The notes under the pieces: generated by a model
What the model was told of the DNA's origin: nothing
Seen by the model: the letters and a program-made list of their open reading frames with translations, nothing else
Database searches by the model: none
Shown: piece after piece, positions 21,822 through 32,831 of the stretch
How the letters are laid out: every line of letters begins with the position of its first letter
Position numbering within the stretch: position 1 is the first letter of the stretch
Translations under genes and position numbers: made by a program
NCBI GenBank assembly: GCA_027563935.2
Contig: JANVAS020000222.1
Span: 2,976,001-3,040,000 of the forward strand
Source: Costus lasius
Lineage: Eukaryota; Streptophyta; Magnoliopsida; Zingiberales; Costaceae
Direction of reading: 5' to 3'
DNA: 64,000 bases

Positions 21822-24800
21822 CTAATGGTTGAGAAATCTCAAACCCATATTATTACAGTGCTTCTCATGCTTCTGCTGCGCCAGAGGCTTGGTAAGCGGG
21901 TCTGCCAGATTGTCATCTGTATGAACCTTGCATACTTTGATCTCGCCACGATCTATGATCTCCCTGATCAAATGAAACCGTCTCTGTATGTGCTTGGACT
22001 TCTGGTGCGACCGTGGTTCCTTTGCCTGTGCGATTGCTCCAGTGTTATCACAGAAGATAACCAAAGGATCTGCACACGAAGGAACGACACCAAGTTCTCT
22101 CACGAACTTACGAATCCACACTGCCTCCTTGGATGCTTCCGAGGCTGCAACATACTCGGCTTCTGTTGTGGAATCAGCAACAGTTGACTGTTTGAAACTT
22201 TTCCACACCACTGCACCTCCATTCAAGCTAAAAACATAGCCTGATTGCGATCGGAAATCATCCTGGTCAGACTGGAACGAAGCGTCAGTATATCCTTCAA
22301 TACTGAGTTCTTCCTGACCACCATATATCAAGAACATATCTTTGGTCCTCCGCAGATATTTTAAAATGTTCTTGACTGCAATCCAGTGCGCCATACCTGG
22401 ATTACTCTGGTAACGACTGGTTACGCTTAACCCGTAAGCAACGTCTGGGCGAGTACACAACATCGCATACATTATAGAACCAATAGCCGAAGCATAAGGC
22501 GTATTGTTCATTTCATCTTTCTCAGTCTGTGTTTGTGGACACTGACTCTTAGAAAGATTCAGACCATGTTTGACTGGAAGATATCCTCGCTTAGAATTCT
22601 CTAAGTGAAATCTCTCCAGGACCTTATCGATGTAAGTACTCTGGCACAGCCCGAGAAGCCTCTTAGATCTATCCCTGTAGATCTTCACACCTAACACATA
22701 GGCTGCTTCTCCTAGATCTTTCATCTGGAAACATTTCCTCAGCCATGCCTTAACAGCATGCATTTCAGGAATGTCGTTTCCAATGATCAAGATATCATCG
22801 ACGTAGAGGACTAGGAAAGTAATCACGCTCCCACTAAACCTCTTATATACACACGGGTCATCCTCGTTCTTGATGAAACCAAATTCAGTAACTGATTCAT
22901 CAAAACGAATATTCCAGCTTCTTGATGCTTGTTTAAGTCCATAAATGGACTTCTTTAACTTGCATATTTTATGACGATCTGCTGGATTAGTGAAACCTTC
23001 TGGTTGTGTCATATACACATCCTCATCCAGATTTCCATTAAGGAAAGCTGTTTTCACATCCATCTGCCAAATCTCATAATCATAATATGCAGCTATCGCG
23101 AAAAGAATCCGAATAGACTTAAACATGGCTACAGGTGAGAAAGTTTCATCATAATCTATCCCGTAGATTTGTTTGAAACCTTTCGCAACTAGCCTGCCTT
23201 TATAGGTAACTACGTTACCATCCATGTCAATCTTCTTCTTGAAGATCCATTTACAGCCTATAGGGATAACTCCCGGAGGCGGATCAACCAAATCCCAGAC
23301 TTGGTTATCTGACATGGAGTCCATCTCGGCGCGCATAGCCTCAAGCCATCTCGCTGACTCTGGTCCACTGACCGCATCCGCATAAGTAAGGGGTTCATCA
23401 TTGTCAATGATGTAGACTCCGTCATAGCGCTCAGGCTGTCGACGAATCCTACCCGATCTTCGCGGTTCCCGTGATGTCTGAGCCTCAGGTTGTTCAATAA
23501 CCTGTTCTACCGGCTCAGGCTCATCCAACTGTGCTTGATCACTTTGTCCTTCTTCTGGATTCTCATCCAGGTTTATTTCTCTCCCACTGGCCTCTTGCAG
23601 AAGAAACTCCTTCTCAAGAAATATGGCCGTCCGAGCAACAAAAACCTTGTTCTCATTGGGATCGAAGAAATAATAACCCTTAGTTTCCTTAGGGTAACCG
23701 ACAAAGATACATTTGTCAGATCTGCTCTCTAGTTTCCCAGAGGCGAGCTTTTTAACATAAGCCTCGCAACCCCAGATCCTGATAAATGTCAAGCTCGGCT
23801 GTTTCCCATACCATAACTCATATGGCGGCTTTGAAACTGCCTTGGATGGCACTCGGTTTAGTACCTTTGCAGCTGTTTCCAGCGCAAAACCCCAAAAGGA
23901 GTATGGAAGAGTAGCCTGACTCATCATAGAACGAACCATATCAAGTAACGTTCTATTTCTCCTCTCGGACACACCATTCCATTGCGGTGTTCCTGGTGGA
24001 GTGAGCTGTGAGATAATCCCACACTCCTTTAGATAGTCAGTAAATGCATGACTTAGGTATTCACCACCTCGATCTGAGCGAAGTGCCTTGATATTACGGC
24101 CTAGCTGATTTTGTACTTCATTCTTGAACTCTTTGAACTTGTCAAAAGATTCACTCTTATGTCTCATCAGATAGACATACCCATATCTACTGAAATCATC
24201 AGTAAATGTAATGAAGTACTGATAGCCACCTCTGGCATGTTTACTAAATGGCCCACACACATCACTGTGTATGAGGTCAAGTAAACCTGAAGCCCTTTGA
24301 CCTTTATTAGGAAAAGGTGACTTCGTCATTTTACCCATCAAACAAGCTTTGCATGTATCAATCTCCTTATAGGAGAATGATCCCAGCAGTCCATGATCAT
24401 GCAACCGCTTAATGCGTTTCTCGTTAATATAGCCTAAACGACTATGCCATAGCAAGGTGCTGTCATCAGCATACTTGGCTTTCTTAATATCAACATTCTG
24501 TATAGAACTTTCCATGTCCAACATGAATAACCCATTATTAATTGAACCAGTTGCATAAACAATATTATCATATGACAAAACACACTTTGAAATATTGCAT
24601 TCAAAGGAAAACCCCTTCCTGACAAGAGCAGGAATGGAGATAATATTTTTAGTTATACTGGGAACAAAATAACAACTGTTTAGTTCCAATACAATTCCAG
24701 ATGGTAAAGTAATGAAGTAGTCTCCTACAGCAACAGCAGCAACCCGTGCCCCGTTTCCAACGCGTAGGTCCACCTCATGCTGTCCCACCTGCCTTCTTCT

Positions 24801-25712
24801 CTTGAGTTCCTGCACATTTGAACAAATGTGAACTCCACATGCAGTGTCCAACACCCATGATACAGAAGAAGAATACATGACCTCAGTCACGAATATACCT
24901 GAGCCAGAAGCAAAGCTTCCCCTCTTATCTCCTTGGAGCGCTTTACAGTCCTTTTTCCAGTGACCCAGCTGGCCACAGTGGAAACACCTGTATTCCTTAG
25001 ACCGCTTCACCTTCTGCTTCAGAGCCTTGCTGTAATTCTTGACCGGGGCCTTGCCCTTCTTCCCCTTCTTCTTGTTCCTGGAAGGAACCATCAAGACAGA
25101 GGTTGAAGGCTTACCCTTCAGAGTTTCCTCAGTGGTCAAGAGCATATTCAGCAGCTCTGCCGGAGTACAATCGATTTTGTTCATATTAAAATTAATAATG
25201 AACGCGTCGAATGATGGCGGGAGAGACTGCAGAATAATGTCCACAGCAAGCTCCTGGTTGATGGTATGCCCCAGTTTCTCTAGAGCCTCCTTGTGCCCAA
25301 TCATCTTGAGCACGTGAGCTCCCACTGGGCTCCCTTCAGCCAGTTTGCTCTGAAAGAAGAGCTTCGTCAAATTATAGCGTTCAGTCCTCGCCTGTGCAGC
25401 ATACAACATCTTGAGGTTTGTAATCATGTCTCTAGCCGACATGTCCTCATGCTGACGCTGCAGCGGTGGCGTCATAGACGCTAACATCAGGCAAGCGACA
25501 TCAATGCTATCATTGACGTGCTTTTCATAGGCTTCCCGAACCGCCCTTGCGGCGTTCGGAGCGGGCTGCGGCGGTATCGCCGTCTCGAGGACATACAGTT
25601 TCCTCTCTGCCTTAAGAACGATCTTAAGGTGTCCAAACCAGTCAGAGAAGTTCGGCCCAGCAAACTTCTCTCTTTCCAGTAGGGATCGCACATTGAAGTT
25701 CATGGTGTTCAT
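21822..25712 (-). CDS. Copia gag-pol polyprotein of K (1296 aa, open)
   Basis: This single-ORF copia polyprotein encodes capsid, protease, integrase, reverse transcriptase and RNase H for the replication cycle. Its ATG lies three codons before the start used in H and J, because an upstream ATG (MNTMNF) exists here. Visible in order: UBN2-type gag; knuckle CFHCGQLGHWKKDC; protease WVLDTACG; integrase triad in HSDVCGPF, RSDRGGEY and VSERRN (35 residues between the last two); reverse transcriptase core FSPVA and LYVDDILIIG; RNase H GYTDAS, STTEAEY and FCDNTG. The stop follows FLNH. The length matches H plus three residues. One oddity stands out: in the integrase N-terminal HHCC site the second His is Tyr (LWHSRLGY; codon 24429-24431), which should weaken zinc binding. 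The ORF is open but may not be fully functional. Confidence 0.95.
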   Translation of the reverse strand: MNTMNFNVRSLLEREKFAGPNFSDWFGHLKIVLKAERKLYVLETAIPPQPAPNAARAVREAYEKHVNDSIDVACLMLASMTPPLQRQHEDMSARDMITNLKMLYAAQARTERYNLTKLFFQSKLAEGSPVGAHVLKMIGHKEALEKLGHTINQELAVDIILQSLPPSFDAFIINFNMNKIDCTPAELLNMLLTTEETLKGKPSTSVLMVPSRNKKKGKKGKAPVKNYSKALKQKVKRSKEYRCFHCGQLGHWKKDCKALQGDKRGSFASGSGIFVTEVMYSSSVSWVLDTACGVHICSNVQELKRRRQVGQHEVDLRVGNGARVAAVAVGDYFITLPSGIVLELNSCYFVPSITKNIISIPALVRKGFSFECNISKCVLSYDNIVYATGSINNGLFMLDMESSIQNVDIKKAKYADDSTLLWHSRLGYINEKRIKRLHDHGLLGSFSYKEIDTCKACLMGKMTKSPFPNKGQRASGLLDLIHSDVCGPFSKHARGGYQYFITFTDDFSRYGYVYLMRHKSESFDKFKEFKNEVQNQLGRNIKALRSDRGGEYLSHAFTDYLKECGIISQLTPPGTPQWNGVSERRNRTLLDMVRSMMSQATLPYSFWGFALETAAKVLNRVPSKAVSKPPYELWYGKQPSLTFIRIWGCEAYVKKLASGKLESRSDKCIFVGYPKETKGYYFFDPNENKVFVARTAIFLEKEFLLQEASGREINLDENPEEGQSDQAQLDEPEPVEQVIEQPEAQTSREPRRSGRIRRQPERYDGVYIIDNDEPLTYADAVSGPESARWLEAMRAEMDSMSDNQVWDLVDPPPGVIPIGCKWIFKKKIDMDGNVVTYKGRLVAKGFKQIYGIDYDETFSPVAMFKSIRILFAIAAYYDYEIWQMDVKTAFLNGNLDEDVYMTQPEGFTNPADRHKICKLKKSIYGLKQASRSWNIRFDESVTEFGFIKNEDDPCVYKRFSGSVITFLVLYVDDILIIGNDIPEMHAVKAWLRKCFQMKDLGEAAYVLGVKIYRDRSKRLLGLCQSTYIDKVLERFHLENSKRGYLPVKHGLNLSKSQCPQTQTEKDEMNNTPYASAIGSIMYAMLCTRPDVAYGLSVTSRYQSNPGMAHWIAVKNILKYLRRTKDMFLIYGGQEELSIEGYTDASFQSDQDDFRSQSGYVFSLNGGAVVWKSFKQSTVADSTTEAEYVAASEASKEAVWIRKFVRELGVVPSCADPLVIFCDNTGAIAQAKEPRSHQKSKHIQRRFHLIREIIDRGEIKVCKVHTDDNLADPLTKPLAQQKHEKHCNNMGLRFLNH

Positions 25713-26914
25713 TGCTGCAGGTATCTACAACAATGCAAGAACAGCAAGGTCAGTATCAATGTATAAGAATCAATCAGGACTTAAGAAAGATTCTTTTTCT
25801 CACTATTTTATCAGGCGTGAAAAATCCAGCAAAACAGCCCGAAAGAGTAGAACTCTTTTAGTGAGATGGGATCCAGATTTCATACTTGGTCTCCGCGTCC
25901 CGCTCAGGCGAGATAAGATGCACAGAGAGTACAAGCACTAGTTTCTGGTAGGCAGTCCCTGCCGATCGCCAACCCGTGCGATTCCCCTTCATCTGGGCAG
26001 TCCAGCAGACTGTGCCAACTGAGTTGGTACAACACAATCTCTGACCCCACAGATGGCTGCCTCCATGTGCTACCATATGCGCCACATATGTAGCCTACAC
26101 GGTCAAGCTGACCCGACCTACTCCCTGGACCACCATGTGCTATGCTGAGCAACGAGAAGGGATAAATCCCTGCTCTGTAACACACAGGTGTAATCCCGCA
26201 CCGTCTGAAGATAGATGGACGTGCCCACTGAGTGGGTACAACACGGCTCCAACGATAATCAGAACAGTGAGGTTTCGCGTCAGAAGGCTTACGAGCTTGA
26301 TATTTAATCGTTGGATTTTAACGGTCTTTTATCTTCTTGCCTATCATGCAATTCCTATGGTGATAGCAGAAGATAAATTTACTCATGCAATTCTAATATA
26401 AAGCAATAAAAGAAAGCATGTGTCTTTTGTGGTAAAAGCCCATAGCCTTAGTGAGACCTTAACCTAACTTAAGTCTACACTTGCTCTTTATGGGTCTTTA
26501 GCTGCTCATCTGGCCCAAACCTGGGCCCAAGCGCCAACTGCAGCTCTGGTGCGCCCACCAGGAATTTGCGCCTGGTCCTAGGGTCGAACCCTAGACCTCC
26601 TACCTGGTCCAGCCACTGCTGCATGCGCTTCTGCCAAGTGTGCATTGTGCTCTTGTCTAATTAAATTACAAATTTAACTATCTAGACAAGAGTGACACGC
26701 AGGTCACTTTCACATTATAAATTAATTAAAATTGTGATACGCAGATCACATAAAGAAAATTAATTTACAACATATAATCCAGGCACGCAGGCCCCAGCAC
26801 AGCACACATTAAAAACGGGCAGCCCACATAAGACTAAATAAACAAGCAGATGCAACAACCATCATGTGATCCAGTCAGGAAAAATAAATTTTTAAAAAAA
26901 ACCCTTGGGATCGA

Positions 26915-26933
26915 TTTTTTTTTTTTTTTTTTT
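26915..26933. repeat. Poly-T run in leader of K
   Basis: Nineteen consecutive T on the plus strand, longer than the equivalent A/T tract in A, H and J. It may be replication slippage or a sequencing length error. Confidence 0.85.
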
Positions 26934-27546
26934 AATTTTTCCTTATTTGCCCCACAACCTTACAATGGTCCATTACTAGGGATCCACTCATCCAACCTAG
27001 TCAGATCCACTGCCCTAGCATGCACCAAGTCCTAACTGACTTGAGTCGACCAAAAGGTCAACCATGCATGCACCAAGGCTGAACGACCACACTGAGGTCT
27101 GGCAAGCGGGCGTGACCCCGGGCCTAACTCAGGTGCGTTCATCAGTTGTCTCAATCAGACATCGCTACACACCTGTCTGCAGTCGACCTATAGCCACCAC
27201 AGGCATGCGCCAAGGTGCTAACTGGTCGACCCATTCAGGCTGTCAGATAGTCTGATCAGACATGTTTGGATCTAACCTAGGGGGTGACTTCAACCCTAAT
27301 AACCCATCTAAGGGTTTAATGTAGGAGCAATAGATCTAAGGTGAAACGCGCATGTGATCAAGGTTTTAGAAAAACTTACAAAAACATGCGCCAACAACAA
27401 CATGCGCAATGGAGAAAATAACATCTATCCAAATCATGAATTTTCGCCAACTTAGATAATCGCATGTAACCTATAGATCTATTATAATGCGCATACATGG
27501 ATCATATGACATATCATGGCAATCATAAACAAGCATGAAACATCAG

Positions 27547-27558
27547 GCTCTGATACCA
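27547..27558 (-). other. Primer binding site, element K
   Basis: TGGTATCAGAGC on the minus strand, two bases inside the 5' LTR boundary at 27561. Confidence 0.93.
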
Positions 27559-27560
27559 AT

Positions 27561-29246
27561 TGAAAGTACCCCTTAAACTAAGGGGGGTCCCCTTCTAGGG
27601 GGAGCGAAAACCCTAGGCAGTGGCGCATAAAATTTTTGGGCAGCGGATTAGGGTTTCAAGAATCGGTTCATGTGATATGATCAACCAAATGGAAACGATT
27701 GCATGTAAGAGATAAAACTCATACCATAGCCATTTCGAATGGCGCCTAGGAAGCAAAGATCAAAGCAGATCTTCTCCAGAGGTGACGCACACAGTTGATG
27801 TCGCCTACTCCTCTTTGCGATCCTTGTGCTAGCAAGATCCAAAGAAGTCTTTGATCGAAAATGAGAAAGGGATGAAGAGATCTTTTCTTTGCCGATTTCT
27901 CCTCCAAATCCAAGGCGTCGTCACCCACGGAAAAACCCAAGAGGAATGCGTTCAAGTGGCGAGAATAGAGAGAGCACTCTCTTTCGAACGTGAGCCTCTC
28001 CAAGTGGAGATCATGGTTGCTAAAAATAGCACCACAAACCGCCCAACATGTTCACGCCAAGTGAACTTGTCGCCAATGCTTGAACCATTTTGGTTTAATT
28101 TAATTTTGGTTCAATTACCAAATAAACCAAACGACATGGCCTAGATCATATTAAAACCCTAAGGTTCCAGATCTAGCCGTTGATCTCTATGATGCTCCTG
28201 ATCTGACCGATCTAGCATCTCTTCTCTCGATCGAAGCTTACCGATCTCAAGCCCTAATCAATCAAACATGATCAGACCAGATCTCACTCACAATCAGAGA
28301 TTAAATCCCTTTAAACTGAACCCGAAACAATTCAGTCCACACGATCTGACTTAAGTAAGCCATATCATCAATTGTGCGACCCTGAGGGTTTCCTTAAAAC
28401 ATCGGTAACGATAATTTACATTATCACAACCAGTGAGGGGTATCTAGCAACACATCACTGTCTCCCGATATCAAGGAAAGAGTCTTCCAAGACTTCACCC
28501 AAAAACAGCACAAGTGTGAATCAATTCACAAAGCATACATATTTCCTTTGCCACTGGATGTTCTTATTGGACAAGCCTGTCAAGCTCGTAACTCCAATAT
28601 GATGAGCATGATTAGAACAGATGAGCACTGTCACCTGGGTATGGCCATACACTCTCTCAATCATCTCATCCAGGGGGCCCCTTTAGAACATCACACTCCT
28701 TAAACAAGGAGACGGCAATCCTATGTCTATCACTAGTGCTCTAACCTGATTCAAGCTCACCATCCAAGATAGTCTATAATCATTATGTTTCAAATGATAT
28801 TGAACTACCTCAAAACAATGACAATCATCATTTAGAAAACACAAGTGATCTCAAGTCAGAGGAAATGTGCCACTTGTCTTAATCAAGGAATATTCACATT
28901 GTGACAAACAATTGAACATCCTAGTAGGGTCTGTCCAGTACATCCCATGTACCCATGAGTCTACATCTTATTCCATGCTCGAAGCATCCTATAAGATTAG
29001 AACACATATTAGTCTTAACCATATCGAGGCTGTCTCATGTTTACCAAGATATATCGACTAAGGACATAATAGCATGTCAGCCCAGCTGAACAGCTTTGAG
29101 ACATTATTCAGAAGAACATATATTGCAGCAGACAATGTAGCTAACTGAATAACAACCATGCCTTTATAAACACATAAAGTTTATTACATGATACTTGTTA
29201 CATTCCCATAGGCCTCAAACATTAGCCTTAAGGGCATACCCCAACA
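27561..29246 (-). repeat. 5' LTR of copia element K
   Basis: 1686 bp, partner of 20116-21801. It is followed on the right by CTACG (29247-29251), the second copy of the target duplication, after which the pol of J resumes. GTATGGCCATAC is at 28639-28650. Confidence 0.96.
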
Positions 29247-29251
29247 CTACG

Positions 29252-31092
29252 ATCCCAAAGAGAATAAGGTTTTTGTTGCTCGGACGGCCATATTTCTTGA
29301 GAAGGAGTTTCTTCTGCAAGAGGCCAGTGGGAGAGAAATAAAACTGGATGAGAATCCAGAGGAAGGACAAAGTGATCAAGCACAGTTGGATGAGCCTGAG
29401 CCGGTAGAACAGGTTATTGAACAACCTGAGGCTCAAATATCACGGGAACCGCGAAGATCGGGTAGGATCCGTCGACAGCCTGAGCGCTATGACGGAGTCT
29501 ACATCATTGACAATGATGAACCCCTCACTTATGCGGATGCGGTCAGTGGACCGGAGTCAGCGAGATGGCTTGAGGCTATGCGCGCCGAGATGGACTCCAT
29601 GTCAGATAACCAAGTCTGGGATTTGGTTGATCCGCCTTCGGGAGTTATCCCTATAGGCTGTAAATGGATCTTCAAGAAGAAGATTGACATGGATGGTAAC
29701 GTGGTTACCTATAAAGGCAGGCTAGTTGCGAAAGGTTTCAAACAAATCTACGGGATAGATTATGATGAAACTTTCTCACCTGTAGCCATGTTTAAGTCTA
29801 TTCGGATTCTTTTCGCGATAGCTGCATATTATGATTATGAGATTTGGCAGATGGATGTGAAAACAGCTTTCCTTAATGGAAATCTGGATGAGGATGTGTA
29901 TATGACACAACCTGAGGGTTTCACTAATCCATCAGATCGTCATAAGATATGCAAGTTAAAGAAGTCCATTTATGGACTTAAGCAAGCATCTAGAAGCTGG
30001 AATATTCGTTTCGATGAATCAGTCACTGAATTTGGTTTCATCAAGAACGAGGATGACCCGTGTGTATATAAGAGGTTTAGTGGGAGCGTGATTACTTTCC
30101 TAGTCCTCTACGTCGATGACATCTTGATCATTGGAAATGACATTCCTGAAATGCATGCTGTTAAAGCATGGCTGAGGAAGTGTTTCCAGATGAAAGATCT
30201 AGGAGAAGCAGCCTATGTGTTAGGTGTGAAGATCTACAGGGATAGATCTAAGAGGCTTCTCGGGCTGTGCCAGAGTACTTACATCGATAAGGTCCTGGAG
30301 AGATTTCATTTAGAGAATTCTAAACGTGGATATCTTCCAGTCAGACATGGTCTGAGTCTTTCGAAGAGTCAGTGTCCACAAACACAGACTGAGAAAGATG
30401 AAATGGACAATACGCCTTATGCTTCGGCTATTGGTTCCATTATGTATGCGATGTTGTGTACTCGCCCAGACGTCGCTTACGGGTTAAGCGTAACCAGTCG
30501 TTTCCAAAGTAATCCAGGTATGGCGCACTGGATTGCAGTCAAGAACATTTTAAAATATCTGCGGAGGACCAAAGATATGTTCTTGATATATGGTGGTCAG
30601 GAAGAACTCAGTATAGAGGGATATACTGACGCTTCGTTCCAGTCGGACCAGGATGATTTCCGATCGCAATCAGGCTATGTTTTTAGCTTGAATGGAGGTG
30701 CAGTGGTGTGGAAGAGTTTCAAACAGTCAACTGTTGCTGATTCCACAACAGAAGCCGAGTATGTTGCAGCCTCGGAAGCATCCAAGGAGGCAGTCTGGAT
30801 TCGTAAGTTCGTGAGAGAACTTGGTGTTGTTCCTTCGAGTGTCGATCCTTTGGTTATCTTTTGTGATAACACTGGAGCAATCGCACAAGCAAAGGAACCA
30901 CGGTCGCACCAGAAGTCCAAGCACATATTGAGACGGTTTCACTTGATCAGGGAGATCATAGATCGTGGCGAGATCAAAATCTGCAAGGTTCATACAGATG
31001 ACAATCTGGCAGACCCGCTTACCAAGCCTCTGGCGCAGCAGAAGCATGAGAAGCACTGTAATAATATGGGTTTGAGATTTCTCAACCATTAG
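29252..31092 (+). pseudogene. Copia gag-pol of J, second part (RT and RNase H)
   Basis: This is the C-terminal 613 codons of the J polyprotein after the K insertion. It begins in the integrase C-terminal/linker region (ENKVFVART) and holds the integrase-RT linker with RRSGRIRRQPERY. The reverse transcriptase has CKWIFKKK, GRLVAKGFKQ, FSPVA and LYVDDILIIG. The RNase H has GYTDASF, DSTTEAEY and FCDNTGAI. The stop at 31090-31092 is followed by the PPT. No stop or frameshift is seen in this part. It lacks its own promoter and start, so it is not expected to be translated on its own. Its reading phase continues exactly that of 18075-20115 across the target duplication. Confidence 0.93.
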
Positions 31093-31101
31093 ATTAAGTG
31101 C

Positions 31102-31111
31102 AAGTGGGAGA
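31102..31111 (+). other. Polypurine tract of element J
   Basis: AAGTGGGAGA, one base before the 3' LTR start at 31113. Confidence 0.85.
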
Positions 31112-31112
31112 T

Positions 31113-32826
31113 TGTTGGGGTATGCCCTTAAGGCTAATGTTTGAGGCCTATGGGAATGTATTTGTATCATGTAATAAACTGTTATGTTTATAAAGGCATG
31201 GTTGTTATTCAGTTAGCTACATTGTCTGCTGCAATATATGTTCTTCTGAATAATGTCTCAAAGCTGTTCAGCTCGGCTGACATGCTATTATGTCCTTAGT
31301 CGATATATCTTGGTGAACATGAGACAGCCTTGATATGATTGAGACTAATATGTGTTCTAATCTTATAGGATGCTTCGAGCATGGAATAAGATGTAGACTC
31401 ATGGGTACATTGGATGTACTGGACAGACCCTACTAGGATGTTCAATTGTTTGTCACAATGTGAATATTCCTTGATTAAGACAAGTGGCACATTTCCACTG
31501 ACTTGAGATCACTTGTGTTTTCTGAATGATGATTGTCATTGTTTTGAGATGGTTCAATATCATTTGAAACATAATGATTATAGACTATCTTGGATGGTGA
31601 GCTTGAGTCAGGTTAGAGCACTAGTGATAGACATAGGATTGCCGTCTCCTTGTTTAAGGAGTGTGATGTTCTAAAGGGGCCCCCTGGATGAGATGATTGA
31701 GAAAGTGTATGGCCATACCCAGGTGACAGTGTTCATCTGTTCTAATCATGCTCATCATATTGGAGTTACGAGCTTGACAGGCTTGTCCAATAAGAACATC
31801 CAGTGGCAAAGGAAATATGTATGCTTTGTGATTTGATTCACACTTGTGCTGTTTTTGGGTGTAGTCTTGGAAGACTCATTTCTTTATATCGGGAGATAGT
31901 GATGTGTTGCTAGATACCCCTCACTGATCGTGATAATGAGAATTATCGTTACCGACATTTAAAGGAAACCCTTAGGGTCGCACAATTTGATGATATGGCT
32001 TACTTAAGTCAGATCGTGTGGACTGAATTGTTTGGGTTCAGTTTAAAGGGAATTAGTCTCTGATTGTAAGTGAGATCTGGTCTGATCATGTTTGATTGAT
32101 TAGGGCTTAAGATCGGTAAGCTTCGATCGAGAGAATAGATGCCAGATCGGTCAGATCAGGGGCATCGAGGAGATCGACGGTTAGATCGGGAACCTTAGGG
32201 TTTATTTAAGATCTAGACTAGATCATTGGCTTGATTGGTTCTTAAACCGAACCAAAGTGAACCGGCTCACTTGATGAGCGCATGGTTCAAGGGGAGAGGA
32301 GTTGGCGACAAGTTCACTTGGCGTGAACGTTGGGGTGAGGAGTGGTTACTATTTTTAGTAACCATGATCTCCACTTGGTGGGTGCTCTCGTCCGAATAGA
32401 GTATTCTCTATTTTCGCCACTTCAACTGATTTTTCCTCTCGCCCATATTCCTCTCGAGATTATTGTGTGAGTGTGGCGACGCTCGACGCTTGACGCTTGA
32501 GGAGGATTCGGCCAAGAAAGATTGACATCTCATTTTCCCTTCACTCGTCAAAGGACCTCTTGGAACCTTGCTAGCACAAGGAGCACCAAGAGAGATAGCG
32601 ACATCATCTTGTGTGTGACGACAAGGAGAAGATCTCGTTTGATCTTTGCTTCCAAGCCGCCATCTAGAAATGGCAATGGTATGGATCGAATCACCTCTTA
32701 TGCATTCGGGTTTTCTTTAAGTTGATTATATAAGGTGCATGCGATTCTTAGAGACCCTATCCGCTGCTTGAAATCTGAATATGCGCCATGCTGGGTTTCG
32801 CCCCCCTCTAGAAAGGGGTTCCAACA
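31113..32826 (+). repeat. 3' LTR of copia element J
   Basis: 1714 bp, partner of 14533-16246, ending CCAACA. It is followed by TAGTT (32827-32831), the second target duplication, where the leader of H resumes. GTATGGCCATAC is at 31707-31718. Confidence 0.95.
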
Positions 32827-32831
32827 TAGTT

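Larger units (their letters stand above)
25713..27560 (-). other. Leader (5' UTR) of copia element K
   Basis: About 1.85 kb of non-coding leader homologous to that of J. Hairpins lie at 26015-26027 (CCAACTGAGTTGG) and 26224-26236 (CCCACTGAGTGGG). The tRNA-like module is at 26581-26640. A run of 19 T lies at 26915-26933 where other copies have a shorter tract. Open frames here (for example 27064-27255) have no recognisable product. Confidence 0.8.
20116..29246 (-). mobile_element. Copia element K, complete, youngest insertion
   Basis: This complete 9131-bp copia element lies in the pol of J in opposite orientation. Target duplication CTACG is at 20111-20115 and 29247-29251. The LTRs 20116-21801 and 27561-29246 are both 1686 bp; only two differences were seen by eye (near 20648 against 28093, and near 20727 against 28172). 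PPT, 1296-aa gag-pol, leader and PBS are all in place. It is the innermost and most recent layer. One integrase zinc ligand is altered (see gag-pol). Confidence 0.96.
14533..32826 (+). mobile_element. Copia element J, complete, carrying nested K
   Basis: This same-family copia element is inserted in the leader of H in the same orientation. The target duplication TAGTT is present on both sides (14528-14532, 32827-32831). The LTRs 14533-16246 and 31113-32826 are both 1714 bp with about three differences by eye. PBS, leader, gag-pol and PPT are all present, but gag-pol is split by K (20116-29246). Without K the element would be about 9.2 kb. Confidence 0.95.
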
